NCBI GenBank assembly: GCA_030430845.1
Contig: JAUIKE010000025.1
Coordinates: forward strand, 1 to 64,000
DNA: 64,000 nucleotides
Reading direction: 5' to 3'
Source: Bacteroidia bacterium
GTDB taxonomy: Bacteria; Bacteroidota; Bacteroidia; Chitinophagales; Saprospiraceae
The notes beneath the pieces were generated by a model. The model was not told the origin of the DNA and ran no database searches. It was given only the letters and a program-made list of their open reading frames with translations. The translations under genes and the position numbers were made by a program. Positions 10,597 to 20,184 of this stretch are shown here, piece by piece (position 1 is the stretch's first letter; every line of letters begins with the position of its first letter).

Positions 10597-11976
10597 ATGA
10601 AAAGAACCACCCTTTGTATTTTCCTCCTAATTGCATTTGTATTTGAATTATATCCACAAGCTCAGATCTTTGTGTTTCATAGAAGGCCCAATAGCATTAA
10701 AGCATTTGATCTAAACGGCACCCTGATCGACACCCTGGCGACCGATACGGTGAATAGTATTTCCATGCATTGGAATATACTTGACAACAAACTGTACTTC
10801 TCCAATTACCGGCCCGGAATCGGCTATTACCTCCAACGCTGTAATGCCGACGGTAGTGAACGCGAAAATGTTCTTGGCCTATTGAACGCACTGACGGATT
10901 TTGATTTGAATCCAACTGATCAAATGATTTACTGGGTAGGTGCTGAAGACAAAACTATTTATAAGTCTGATTTTGATGGACTTGAAACCGATACGATTTT
11001 AAGCACCCCTGAATCTGAACCGGTTAGTATTTCGATAGATCCAGAAGGACAAAAGATCTACTGGATGTCCTATAATCAAGGCCGCAATAACGACAAGATC
11101 CACCGAGCTAATTTGGATGGCTCAGGCAGGGAAGTGATCATTGACAGCCTCGAAACGCCGGCCAGACTATTATATTATAACAACAAAATCTACTGGTCGA
11201 ATGATGGAGATCCCCAAGCTATTAAACGCGCCAATGCAGATGGCTCTCACATTGAAGTTTTGAGATCTTTTTCTGACAATGAATACCCTTTCGCTATCCA
11301 AATAGACCCCAACACAGAAATGCTGTACTGGGCTGATTATGGCTCAAATACCATCAGCCGGATGTTGCTTTCTGATACCAGCCGGATAGAAGTGATTATT
11401 TCGGAAGGAATCAGGACACCCACTGCTTTGGCTTTAGCTATTGAAGCCGTTAATATCGGCGGTACCATCACTGACCCTACCGGACAGCCTCTTGCAGGGG
11501 TCAACATTAGTCTTTCCGGTTCGGTAAGCAGGGAGACAGTTTCAGATACAAGCGGCCAATATATATTTGAAGGATTACCAAAGGGAGGGAATTATATCCT
11601 CATTCCGAGTTGGGAGGAAGACACCTCCACTAATCTTTCCCTTTCTGATATTCTTTTAGTAGCTCAACACTTGTTGGGCCTACCTTCATTCAGTTCCCCT
11701 TTTCAAATGATTGCAGCAGATATTGATGGTTCAAAAACCGTCACCACCCTCGATTTGCTTCAAATCAGATCAAGGTTCCTTTCTGAAGTAGAGGGCCGGC
11801 CGCTTCAAGCTAATTGGAGATTTATCCCGAGTGATCATGTTTTTCAGGATCCATTTAATCCGTGGAACCATTCATTGCCATCTGCAATAAGGATTTCCGG
11901 ATTGGAAACTGATTTCCTCTCTGGTAGTTTTATCGGCATAAAAAAAGGAAAGGTTGATTTTAGTTTAGGTAATTAA
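10597..11976 (+). CDS. Secreted YWTD-propeller protein with CarboxypepD_reg and dockerin-like domains, probably 3'-truncated
   Basis: A 459-residue protein with a signal peptide (1-21). Five LDL-receptor class B-type YWTD-like motifs (LYFSN, IYWVG, IYWMS, IYWSN, LYWAD) form a beta-propeller at about 22-280. A carboxypeptidase-regulatory-like beta-sandwich follows (about 285-340, GGTITDPTGQPLAGVNISL). Next is a dockerin-like region (about 345-400, LSDILLVAQHLLG and ADIDGSKTVTTLDLLQIRSRFL). The protein stops right after a GIKKGKVDFS motif that in related proteins is followed by further domains and a T9SS sorting domain, which are absent here. Its last codons overlap a minus-strand relic, which fits truncation by recombination. 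Confidence 0.7.
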   Translation: MKRTTLCIFLLIAFVFELYPQAQIFVFHRRPNSIKAFDLNGTLIDTLATDTVNSISMHWNILDNKLYFSNYRPGIGYYLQRCNADGSERENVLGLLNALTDFDLNPTDQMIYWVGAEDKTIYKSDFDGLETDTILSTPESEPVSISIDPEGQKIYWMSYNQGRNNDKIHRANLDGSGREVIIDSLETPARLLYYNNKIYWSNDGDPQAIKRANADGSHIEVLRSFSDNEYPFAIQIDPNTEMLYWADYGSNTISRMLLSDTSRIEVIISEGIRTPTALALAIEAVNIGGTITDPTGQPLAGVNISLSGSVSRETVSDTSGQYIFEGLPKGGNYILIPSWEEDTSTNLSLSDILLVAQHLLGLPSFSSPFQMIAADIDGSKTVTTLDLLQIRSRFLSEVEGRPLQANWRFIPSDHVFQDPFNPWNHSLPSAIRISGLETDFLSGSFIGIKKGKVDFSLGN

Positions 11977-12172
11977 GACCAACCTCCAGTACTTTCACCA
12001 TGCTGGTAGTGACGTCCCATTCATTTTGGTCGCCACTGATCTGGGGCACAGGCTGAAAAAACAAATGAAGCAATTGCTGTTCTTTCCATTGCTCGGTATC
12101 AAAGGATAGCTCCCAGCTTCCCATGTCCTGCTTGCCAATTTTCCATCCAACATAGATGTTTAAACAATGATT
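11960..12172 (-). pseudogene. Relic: 3' end of an unidentified gene
   Basis: About 70 codons on the minus strand read as good protein (IYVGWKIGKQDMGSWELSF ... DVTTSMVKVLEVGLNYLN, then stop). The frame is closed upstream by a stop and has no start codon. It overlaps the end of the YWTD gene. A LacI-type operator lies just upstream at 12204-12219, so this could be what is left of a PUL gene whose body was deleted. The family is not recognised. Confidence 0.45.
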
Positions 12173-12203
12173 TTACATGAAAAAATGATAATACATAAAC
12201 AAG

Positions 12204-12219
12204 GTGCAATCGATTGATT
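12204..12219. promoter_or_regulatory. LacI-type operator copy (distal)
   Basis: The core CAATCGATTG (12207-12216) matches 12 of 16 positions of the perfect palindrome at 35985-36000. It is about 540 bp upstream of susC, or just upstream of the minus-strand relic. Confidence 0.6.
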
Positions 12220-12499
12220 TTTGGAAAAAATCCGAAGGTTTTTTCCAAAAAAAACGATTTGATGCCTGATCAGTGCCGTCAGTTAGCAAAAATTTGACAA
12301 TATCTCTGCTATTTCGTTTAAAATTCTTACCAAAAAGCATGGAAAACCGTAGTAATGACGGTTATTAAGCGCCTTAAAAACCGACAATAAAAACCAAAGG
12401 ACAGAATTCAAATTCAAGGTATCTTTTCAGTTATTGGAATGCTTAAGATAGAATAATTCTTAATTGAGACTTAATCAAAAGAAAATTTTACAAAGAAAA

Positions 12500-12515
12500 A
12501 CACAATCGATTGCGT
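12500..12515. promoter_or_regulatory. LacI-type operator at the susC promoter
   Basis: ACACAATCGATTGCGT matches the consensus palindrome at 15 of 16 positions. It lies about 20 bp upstream of a TACTTTTG -7 element, so it covers the -33 region of the likely susC promoter. Confidence 0.75.
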
Positions 12516-12533
12516 AAAATCGCAAAACATTTT

Positions 12534-12541
12534 TACTTTTG
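12534..12541 (+). promoter_or_regulatory. Bacteroidota-type -7 element for susC
   Basis: TACTTTTG fits TAnnTTTG. The gap of about 20 bp to the operator places the operator at -33. Transcription from here would give a leader of about 205 nt before susC. The remainder of 11977-12756 holds the relic, two operators and AT-rich sequence, with no other gene visible. Confidence 0.55.
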
Positions 12542-12756
12542 AATAAAGTAGAAGAATTTTGAAAAAAAACACAAAAAACAATAAAACAGAGGGTTTTTCA
12601 TGCCAGAAGAGATGTAGGGCGGTTTGTGCATAATTGCACCCAATATGTTGGATGAAAACACTGAGTTAAATTAGTATGGCTGGTGCCAGAGGTAAACTGC
12701 CTATACTCATCAAAATAAATAGAAACTATTTTTTTATTAATTAAATTTTTAGTCAA

Positions 12757-15700
12757 ATGAAAAAGCAAGAATTACGGTTTCTTCTCGTTACATGCTTTCT
12801 TTTGATTTCGCTGGTTGCTTTTAGCCAGCGTACCATCACAGGAACCATATACGATAAAGACACCAATGAGCCTTTAATTGGAGCCAATGTTCTGATTAAG
12901 GGATTGTTATCTGGTACGACTACAGATATCGATGGAACTTTCTCATTAGAAGTTCCTGATGGATCAGATGTATTAGAAATCTCGTATACAGGATACGCAA
13001 GTCAGGAGTTAGCTCTTAATAATGCCACAAATTATACGGTCTACCTTGCAGCAGGAACACAATTGGATGAGGTAGTTGTTATTGGATATGGTGTCCAAAG
13101 AAGGGAATCTGTGACGGGTTCCGTAGTTTCTCTTAAAGGACAAGAATTAACTCAGGTGCAGACAAGTAATTTTCAAGATGCACTCCAGGGGCGTGTTGCT
13201 GGTGTTGACATCTCTACTACGAATACCCGCCCGGGGGCAGCACCGCAAGTTCGTATTCGCGGTGTACGGTCTTTATCTGCAAACAATGATCCCCTGATCG
13301 TATTGAACGGCATTCCTTTTTCCGGTGGGCTGAATGATATCAATCCCAATGACATTGAAAGTGTTGATATCTTAAAGGATGCATCAGCTACTGCAATCTA
13401 TGGTTCCAGAGGGGCGAATGGTGTTATTCTTATTACTACTAAAACTGGCAAAAAAGGACAAAAGCCTGTAATTACCTATGATGCATATCTTTCTACAAAA
13501 GAAGTTTTCGCCAAATACCCTATGATGAATGCAGCCCAGACTATACAACTGCGTGCAGATGTTGCAGCGAACAATGGTGGCGTGCCCATTTATGGACTGG
13601 GGGGTGATGAGGACCTCGGCAATGATACAGATTGGCAGGATCTCTTGTATGGATCAGGGTTGCAAAACTCACATGATCTGAGTATTCGAGGAGGTGGAGA
13701 AAAAAACGCTTATAATCTGGGGTTGGGATATTACAGAGAAACATCCGTAGTTCCTGGAGATGCATTTAAGCGATATTCATTACGAGCACAAGTCGATCAG
13801 GAAATAGGAGATTTTATTAGAGTTGGACTTAATTCAGTTACTAACTTCAATAATACTAGCAGCATTGCAGGTTTAAATATAGATGTTTCGCCGCTTTTGA
13901 GTCCTTATGATGAGAACGGAAACTTCCTGGAATCTGTTCGTCTTCAAACAGAAGCGGATAACCTGTGGGTTCCTACCAGGAATGAAATTGAAAGAATAGG
14001 AGAAGGCAGAGTGAATGAGCAATTGGATTTTGGTACTTACAATAATTTATACGCAGAGGTCAAAGCCCCCTGGATAGAGGGATTGAAATACCGACTCAGC
14101 GTTGGATTGAATTTTCGCAATAGCAGAGATGGAAACTTTACTGGACGAGGTGTGTTTTCTTTTAACCCAGATAATCCTTCATCGGCCAGCTATAATAGTT
14201 CCATCACCAAGGACCACGTGATTGAACATCAACTGATCTTTGACAGAACGATCGCTCAAAAACATCGTGTGAATGTAATCGGATTATACTCAGCTCAAAG
14301 AACAGAGTTTGATAATATCGGACTAGGTGTTCAAAATGTTCCTAATGAATTGGCACTGTGGTATAATTTAGATGCGGCGCTTTCCGAAGATATTACCAGC
14401 TATGGTACCGGATTTTCTGTGTCAGGACTCATTTCCTATATGGGTAGGATTATGTATGAATTCGACAACCGATATCTATTTACTGCCACTTTGCGATCAG
14501 ATGGATCTTCAAGATTGGCAGAAGGCAACAAATGGTTTACATTCCCTGCGGTGTCCGTTGGATGGAATATCGGCAACGAAGCATTTATGGAAAGTGTCGA
14601 TTGGATAAACGCACTTAAAATTCGAGCTGGTTATGGTGAAACCGCCAACCAGGCAGTAGCTCCATATTCAACTCAAGGACGATTAAATCAAGTAAACTAT
14701 AACTTTGGAAGTGATTTTTCAACGGGTTATTCAGTAAATCAATTGCCGAACCCAAGTCTGGGCTGGGAGTTTTCTGAGACCTACAACTTCGGGCTTGAAT
14801 TCTCATTGTTTAATTATCGCCTGAGTGGTACACTAGAACTCTATTCTACTGAAACGAATGATATTTTGTATGGTTTGGCTCTTCCAAGTTCATCAGGGGT
14901 AAGTAGTGTCACCAGCAATATCGGTAAAACCTCCAACAAAGGTTTTGAATTATCGCTAGATGGAATTATCATAGATAACCCTAATGGTTTCTCCTGGGAT
15001 CTAGGCATTAATCTATTCAGAAACACGAACGAGATCTTGTCTCTGGCAACGGGTGAGGATAGAAACGTCGGGCAGCTCTGGTTTGTAGGCTCTCCTATTA
15101 ATGTAATCTATGATTATGAAAACATCGGACTTTGGAATGAGTCGGATCCTGACTTTGCCAACCTGCAAGCCTTTGAACCCGGAGGTAATGTAGGAATGAT
15201 AAAGGTTAGCTATACTGGTGATTTTGATGAAAACGGAGTTCCGGTAAGAGCCATTGGAGCAGATGATAGAGTCATTATAGATCCTACACCAGATTTCCAG
15301 GGAGGGTTTAATACCCGCCTGGCGTACAAGAATTTTGATCTGACCATGGTCGGTTCCTTCCGAAGTGGTGGTATACTTGTAAGTACATTGTATTCATCTA
15401 ACGGGTATCTTAACCTACTTACAGGAAGGAGAAATAATGTAGATGTAGATTATTGGACGCCGACAAATACAGATGCAAAGTATCCGGCACCCGGAGGAAT
15501 CCAAAGTGGAGATAACCAAAAATATGCCAGTACATTGGGATATTTTAACGGATCCTACTTGAAGGTTCGGGCTTTAACCCTGGGTTATAATTTTACGCCC
15601 AATATACTTAGTAAGATAAAACTTAACAATCTTCGTATCTATGGGACCATTTTGAATCCCTTTGTGTTGTTCTCACCATTTCATGACGAATCAGGATTAG

Positions 15701-15852
15701 ATCCTGAAGTCACCAATTCTGGCGTTGATGCTCAGGGGCAACGTCAAAATTCAGCAGTTAATACGTCGAATATTTCAAGGGGTATACCAACCATCGGGAC
15801 GAATGTTCCGTCTACGAGGACTTTCCTCATTGGATTAAATGTATCATTCTAA
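12757..15852 (+). CDS. susC: SusC/RagA-family TonB-dependent outer-membrane transporter
   Basis: A 1031-residue protein. It has a signal peptide (1-23). The CarboxypepD_reg-like domain lies at about 26-105 (RTITGTIYDKDTNEPLIGANV). A TonB-box-like stretch (LDEVVVIGYG) comes near 113-122, then the plug domain (about 125-230, with the family-typical NDIESVDILKDASATAIYGSRGANGVILI). A 22-strand barrel of about 800 residues ends in an aromatic F. It should import xylo-oligosaccharides across the outer membrane with the SusD protein encoded 13 nt downstream. It is the first gene of the PUL and carries a LacI-type operator at its promoter, so induction by a xylan-derived sugar is likely. Confidence 0.95.
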   Translation: MKKQELRFLLVTCFLLISLVAFSQRTITGTIYDKDTNEPLIGANVLIKGLLSGTTTDIDGTFSLEVPDGSDVLEISYTGYASQELALNNATNYTVYLAAGTQLDEVVVIGYGVQRRESVTGSVVSLKGQELTQVQTSNFQDALQGRVAGVDISTTNTRPGAAPQVRIRGVRSLSANNDPLIVLNGIPFSGGLNDINPNDIESVDILKDASATAIYGSRGANGVILITTKTGKKGQKPVITYDAYLSTKEVFAKYPMMNAAQTIQLRADVAANNGGVPIYGLGGDEDLGNDTDWQDLLYGSGLQNSHDLSIRGGGEKNAYNLGLGYYRETSVVPGDAFKRYSLRAQVDQEIGDFIRVGLNSVTNFNNTSSIAGLNIDVSPLLSPYDENGNFLESVRLQTEADNLWVPTRNEIERIGEGRVNEQLDFGTYNNLYAEVKAPWIEGLKYRLSVGLNFRNSRDGNFTGRGVFSFNPDNPSSASYNSSITKDHVIEHQLIFDRTIAQKHRVNVIGLYSAQRTEFDNIGLGVQNVPNELALWYNLDAALSEDITSYGTGFSVSGLISYMGRIMYEFDNRYLFTATLRSDGSSRLAEGNKWFTFPAVSVGWNIGNEAFMESVDWINALKIRAGYGETANQAVAPYSTQGRLNQVNYNFGSDFSTGYSVNQLPNPSLGWEFSETYNFGLEFSLFNYRLSGTLELYSTETNDILYGLALPSSSGVSSVTSNIGKTSNKGFELSLDGIIIDNPNGFSWDLGINLFRNTNEILSLATGEDRNVGQLWFVGSPINVIYDYENIGLWNESDPDFANLQAFEPGGNVGMIKVSYTGDFDENGVPVRAIGADDRVIIDPTPDFQGGFNTRLAYKNFDLTMVGSFRSGGILVSTLYSSNGYLNLLTGRRNNVDVDYWTPTNTDAKYPAPGGIQSGDNQKYASTLGYFNGSYLKVRALTLGYNFTPNILSKIKLNNLRIYGTILNPFVLFSPFHDESGLDPEVTNSGVDAQGQRQNSAVNTSNISRGIPTIGTNVPSTRTFLIGLNVSF

Positions 15853-15865
15853 AAATTTAAGTACA

Positions 15866-17791
15866 ATGAAAAATATTAAATTAAGTATAGTAGCACTAAC
15901 ATTTCTATTTTTAGCAATGTTAGTAGTCTCTTGTACTAAAGAAGATTATTTAGTAGAAGACCCACGTGGTGTGTTTACTCCGGATTTTTTCACTACCGAG
16001 CTTGGTGTGGAAGGAGGAATCACGTTTTTGTACCAAAGCCTCAGAAACATTTATGGTGATGCATACTTTTTGAACTTAGGAGAAACGGGTACCGATGAGT
16101 ATGCTGCTGCTCAGAGTGCCGATAATAATTTCTTTGACCTGGACCTTGCCGGAGAAGGTAATTTAAGTTCAGAAAGTGGTTTCTCAATTGGTCAGGTCTG
16201 GGGCAATGCCTTTCCGGCCATTAATACAGCCAGTGGAATTATTGAAAATGCGGAAGCTGTAAATCTGGATCCATCGCTTATCGCGGAAGCAAGATTTTTC
16301 CGTGCCTTCAACTACTTTTTGATGGTACAAACCTATGGTGGCGTACCATTAGATCTAGGCGGTGGAGAGTTGAAGTTTAATAATTCTGCAAACAGAGGAT
16401 CTGTACGCAATACTGTTCCAGAAGTATATACACGTGCCATATTTCCAGATTTAGAGATTGCCGTCAATGATTTACCTGATGAACCTCGGTTAACAGGTAC
16501 GGTGACTAAGAATGTGGCCAGGCTGTTTTTGTCAAAAGCGTATCTAACTTATGGTTGGTGGTTGGAAAACCCCAATAACATTCCGACCTACCCTGAGGCT
16601 CCAAGAAACGATCCTGATGGCAATGGCCCCGCAATCTATTTTCAACAAGCTTATGACGTAGCTATGGAGGGAATTAATAATCCCGGGCCTTATTCTTTGC
16701 TAGAGTATTTTTATGATGTGCATCTCGCTTCCAATGATCGTCACAATGAGATGTTGCTTTACGCTGACCGTACCGAAGAGAGCCAAATATATAATGGAGC
16801 TGATCTGGGCTGGAGTAGTACCGGAGGAAGTGCGAACACAGCAGTGTGGATGGTGACATCAAACTATACCACAATAAATGTGGATGGCGTGGCAGCGGTA
16901 CAACGGGAGGCTGCACAGAGCTATGGACGTCCTTGGACTCGTATGGCCCCTACCATCAACGTTTTTGAAGAAACTTTTGCAGAAAAAGAATTAGATTCTC
17001 GCTATGATGCTACGTTTGTAACAAGTTATCGAGGGAATTGGGATAAAGGGGGCGATCCAACACCCACACTTACAGCTGCCAACGGATTGGAAATAGCACC
17101 GGGTGATGCAGTGGTTTCATTTCTGGATGACTATGATCCCAATGTTGACTATAGCGTGAATGGTGGTAATATTGGCGGTGGCGAGATTCCCGGCAGATCT
17201 GACTATGTGATCAATCTAAATGAAATAAATCGCAGGTTTTATCCTGGTCTGTGGAAGTTAGGAACCTACCGTACCGACAATGCTGGAGGCTTAGGTTCTC
17301 CTAATGGTGCACTGACACGTCCATTTCCAATTGCGAAATTTTCAGAGCTTTATTTAGTCGCTGCCGAAGCAGCTGTTAAGGGAGCCTCTGGAAGTATGAG
17401 TGCCCGCGATTTGGTAAACGTTTTACGTGCCCGTGCAGGCAAATGGAGGTTTGATAATGGCGAGCAAGAAGAACGTATAGAAGATAACAGCGCAGCTATG
17501 GTAGCGGCTACTCCTCAAAATATTGATATTAATTATATTTTGGCCGAGCGGTCAAGAGAGTTTTTTGGGGAGGGATATCGTTGGTATGACTTGGTACGTA
17601 CGCAAAAGTGGAATGAACTAGCCGGTTCATACCGGATTGGAGGTAACGCTGCATCTGATCACAACCCAACTGTGACGACCAGGGATATTCAACCACACCA
17701 CTATTTGAGACCGATACCTCGAGGTCAAATTGATGCCTTGGATATGTCTGACGCTGAAAAGGCTGCTTATCAAAACCCCGGCTATCAATAA
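15866..17791 (+). CDS. susD: SusD/RagB-family glycan-binding lipoprotein
   Basis: The ATG at 15866 is chosen because it opens a lipoprotein signal (MKNIKLSIVALTFLFLAMLVVSC), with the lipid-attachment Cys at residue 23. The upstream ATG overlaps susC and adds nothing sensible. The 641-residue protein has the SusD fold: an N-terminal SusD-like part with TPR helices (EARFFRAFNYFLMVQTYGGVPL) and a C-terminal RagB/SusD domain with the typical ending (ILAERSREFFGEGYRWYDLVRTQKW ... HHYLRPIPRGQIDAL). It caps the SusC transporter and captures oligosaccharides at the cell surface. An intrinsic terminator follows at 17821. Confidence 0.95.
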   Translation: MKNIKLSIVALTFLFLAMLVVSCTKEDYLVEDPRGVFTPDFFTTELGVEGGITFLYQSLRNIYGDAYFLNLGETGTDEYAAAQSADNNFFDLDLAGEGNLSSESGFSIGQVWGNAFPAINTASGIIENAEAVNLDPSLIAEARFFRAFNYFLMVQTYGGVPLDLGGGELKFNNSANRGSVRNTVPEVYTRAIFPDLEIAVNDLPDEPRLTGTVTKNVARLFLSKAYLTYGWWLENPNNIPTYPEAPRNDPDGNGPAIYFQQAYDVAMEGINNPGPYSLLEYFYDVHLASNDRHNEMLLYADRTEESQIYNGADLGWSSTGGSANTAVWMVTSNYTTINVDGVAAVQREAAQSYGRPWTRMAPTINVFEETFAEKELDSRYDATFVTSYRGNWDKGGDPTPTLTAANGLEIAPGDAVVSFLDDYDPNVDYSVNGGNIGGGEIPGRSDYVINLNEINRRFYPGLWKLGTYRTDNAGGLGSPNGALTRPFPIAKFSELYLVAAEAAVKGASGSMSARDLVNVLRARAGKWRFDNGEQEERIEDNSAAMVAATPQNIDINYILAERSREFFGEGYRWYDLVRTQKWNELAGSYRIGGNAASDHNPTVTTRDIQPHHYLRPIPRGQIDALDMSDAEKAAYQNPGYQ

Positions 17792-17820
17792 AAATATTAT
17801 TGAAATTTAATGCTTGGATA

Positions 17821-17866
17821 AAACTGTCTAAAGTTTCCCCACAAAGAAGCTTTAGGCAGTTTTTTT
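17821..17866 (+). terminator. Intrinsic terminator of susCD
   Basis: The arms AACTGTCTAAAG and CTTTAGGCAGTT pair (one G-U) and are followed by a run of seven T. Confidence 0.8.
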
Positions 17867-17894
17867 CATCTGCATCTGACACAAAACAAATTTC

Positions 17895-17942
17895 ATTAGA
17901 GGGTTTAAAGCGGCCCGTTCGGGCCGCTTTAAACCCTCTAAT
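17895..17942. terminator. Second hairpin after susCD
   Basis: A long perfect stem begins ATTAGAGGGTTTAAAGCGGC, with a TTC loop. It shares its outer arm (ATTAGAGGGTTT) with the hairpin at 35835-35886. Confidence 0.65.
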
Positions 17943-17963
17943 TAGAAAAGTTATAATCAAGCC

Positions 17964-19775
17964 ATGAGAAGACATACCATATTTAAGTTGATTGCTATTT
18001 CTTTACCACTGATTGCCTTAATAATATTAGAGGTCATTCTGAGGGTGGCTGATTATGGAGAAGATTATCAATTGTTCCATCGAATACAAGTTGAAAACAA
18101 GCCGGATTTTCTGATAATGAACGGAAAAATGGCCGACAAATATTTTAATGACGATGAACTGAGATCCGACAATCAAACAGACTTATTTTTAAAAGAAAAA
18201 ACGGATCATACTTTCAGAGTTTTTGTGCAAGGCGCCTCGACAGTAGTAGGATTTCCGTTTTATCGAGGTGGTTCATTTCCCAGAATGCTAAAGCACCGGT
18301 TATCCCTGACCTTTCCAGATGTCAATATTGAAGTAGTCAATACAGGCATGACGGCCGTCAACTCTTATACCCTTCTTGATTTAGTGGATGATATTATTGA
18401 ACAAAAGCCGGACTTAGTTATTATTTACGCCGGTCATAATGAATATTACGGTGCTATGGGAGTCGGCTCAACCATTTCTCATGGTTCACATCCGATTATC
18501 GTACGATCCTATCTGATGCTCAAGGAATTTCGTTTTTTCCAACTTTGCGAAAATGCTTACCATAAAATTTTAGGTTCTACTATTCAAAAACCTTCTGAGC
18601 GGACAACGACTTTGATGGAAGTGATGGCCGAGAAGCAGCGTATTCCATATCAGTCTGAAGCCTATCTTGATGGTATCAAACAATTTAAAACTAACCTCAA
18701 AAAGATCTTATCTAAATACAATAGACACGATATACCCGTAATGCTCTCCACAGTAGTGAGTAATGAAAGGGATATCGAACCATTTATTAGTGAAGGGATT
18801 GCTGATATTAATCAGTTGGAAGAGGTTTTGAACCAGGAATCCCTACCTGATCCAAACGAAATAGCGCCATACAATGCCAAAGAAGTATATAGGCGCGGAA
18901 CCCGTTATTTGGAAAAGGATGAAGGCTCCGCTAAAAAATATTTTCATTTTGCAAAAGAGTTAGACTTGTTAAGATTTAGAGCACCAGAAAAAATCAATGA
19001 AGCAATTATTGAATTATCGGGTGAGTATGACGCATCCTTGGTAGATATGAAGGCTATTTTTGAAAATCATTCTGAACATGGTATTATTGGTGACGAATTG
19101 ATGACAGAGCATGTACACCCCAATGTATTTGGGCAGTTTTTGATGGCCGATGCTTTCTACAACAAAATTAAAGAGCTGAACTTATTAAGCGATTGGACCA
19201 ATTATATACCCTACGAGGAAGCCATCCAAGATATCCCTGTTTCTTTAATCGATTCTATTCAGGGAATGCTGGTCATAAATGAGTTAAAGAATTCATGGCC
19301 ATATAACCTTGGCAATAGATTAAGAAAAGGTAAATCTATTACCAAGGAAAATTTTGGACGTATCTATTCAGAGCTACAGATGGCTCAAAATATTAAGGAT
19401 AATGCTATTAGGTGGAATGATGCCATGTCGTTATCGTACAATATGTATAATAATGACAAGAAGTATGAAGAAGCCTTAAAAATTGCTCAGTCATTAATTT
19501 TTGAATATCCTGAACAGGGGTATGGATATCAAATGGCCGGCGATATGTGCATGAAATTGGAAAACTATCAAAGGGCTGTTTTTTATTATGCTCGATATAA
19601 GCAAATCGACAATAGCGCTGAATCCGTAGAAAGGTTGGCAGTGGCCTACCTACAATCGAACAATTTATCCTTGGCGGAAAAGACCTTGTCGGAAGCAAAA
19701 AGTCAGGGATTGAATGTGCGCGGCCTATCAGAACTGAGGAAAGAGGCCATAATGGGAGAAAAGGAAAACTATTAG
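17964..19775 (+). CDS. Membrane-anchored SGNH/GDSL-type hydrolase with C-terminal TPR
   Basis: A 603-residue protein with an N-terminal membrane anchor (about 8-28). SGNH blocks are visible: S92 in VQGASTVVGFPF (block I) and N159 in YAGHNEYYG (block III). H385 lies in TEHVHPNVFGQ (block V), where the acid is Glu382 instead of the more usual Asp of DxxH. The last 130 residues form TPR-like helices (EEALKIAQSLIFEYPEQGYGYQMAG). Such proteins are esterase-like and probably face the periplasm. Inside a xylan PUL, deacetylation of xylo-oligosaccharides is a reasonable guess but is not shown. It is transcribed separately from susCD. Confidence 0.75.
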   Translation: MRRHTIFKLIAISLPLIALIILEVILRVADYGEDYQLFHRIQVENKPDFLIMNGKMADKYFNDDELRSDNQTDLFLKEKTDHTFRVFVQGASTVVGFPFYRGGSFPRMLKHRLSLTFPDVNIEVVNTGMTAVNSYTLLDLVDDIIEQKPDLVIIYAGHNEYYGAMGVGSTISHGSHPIIVRSYLMLKEFRFFQLCENAYHKILGSTIQKPSERTTTLMEVMAEKQRIPYQSEAYLDGIKQFKTNLKKILSKYNRHDIPVMLSTVVSNERDIEPFISEGIADINQLEEVLNQESLPDPNEIAPYNAKEVYRRGTRYLEKDEGSAKKYFHFAKELDLLRFRAPEKINEAIIELSGEYDASLVDMKAIFENHSEHGIIGDELMTEHVHPNVFGQFLMADAFYNKIKELNLLSDWTNYIPYEEAIQDIPVSLIDSIQGMLVINELKNSWPYNLGNRLRKGKSITKENFGRIYSELQMAQNIKDNAIRWNDAMSLSYNMYNNDKKYEEALKIAQSLIFEYPEQGYGYQMAGDMCMKLENYQRAVFYYARYKQIDNSAESVERLAVAYLQSNNLSLAEKTLSEAKSQGLNVRGLSELRKEAIMGEKENY

Positions 19776-19817
19776 GCCCGCCTGAAAGCACAATGATAAA
19801 ATAAGGGGCGATGCAAA

Positions 19818-19862
19818 ATATAGTATAATTTTCCCCGCGTCGCAGGGTAAATTATACTATAT
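19818..19862 (+). terminator. Hairpin after SGNH hydrolase gene
   Basis: Perfect 13-nt arms (ATATAGTATAATT / AATTATACTATAT) enclose a GC-rich inner part, 43 nt after the stop codon. Confidence 0.65.
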
Positions 19863-19934
19863 CCGAATCAGGGGTAAGAGATAAAAGAGAATGGTTCAAT
19901 TTAAAAATAATTTGCACCCTATTTAGATCATAAA

Positions 19935-20184
19935 CCTGCCATAGGCAGGATCTTTTAATAACCCCAGGCTTCAGACTGGGAGAAGGGGGTATAAACATTA
20001 TATTTTGCCTGAAAGGCAAATATAAAACCAACTCCGGGCGGCGCCCGGAGTGTGTATAAACTCCTACCTTCATGCGCCCCGAAGGGGCAGCTTAATTGGA
20101 GAGCCCTTACAGGGCGGGAATTTGGGAGGATCTTTTATACCCGGAGCGTTGCTCCGGGCAATAAGTAAAAAGCCCTTTCAGGGC
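19935..20184. repeat. Cluster of eight short palindromes (REP-like mosaic)
   Basis: In this non-coding stretch successive short palindromes follow one another: CCTGCC-ATA-GGCAGG (19935), CCCAG..CTGGG (19963), TTGCCT-GAA-AGGCAA (about 20005), ACTCCGGGCG-G-CGCCCGGAGT (20031-20051), GCCCC-GAA-GGGGC (20076), GCCCT-TAC-AGGGC (20103), CCCGGAGC-GTT-GCTCCGGG (20140) and GCCCT-TTC-AGGGC (20172). They are separated by AT-rich spacers that often contain TATAAA or TTTTAT. No ORF fits. The remainder of 19776-20320 shows nothing more. Confidence 0.7.

Noticed and set aside
19935-20184. CRISPR array
   Set aside because: The palindromes differ from each other and spacing is irregular; there is no constant repeat and no cas gene.
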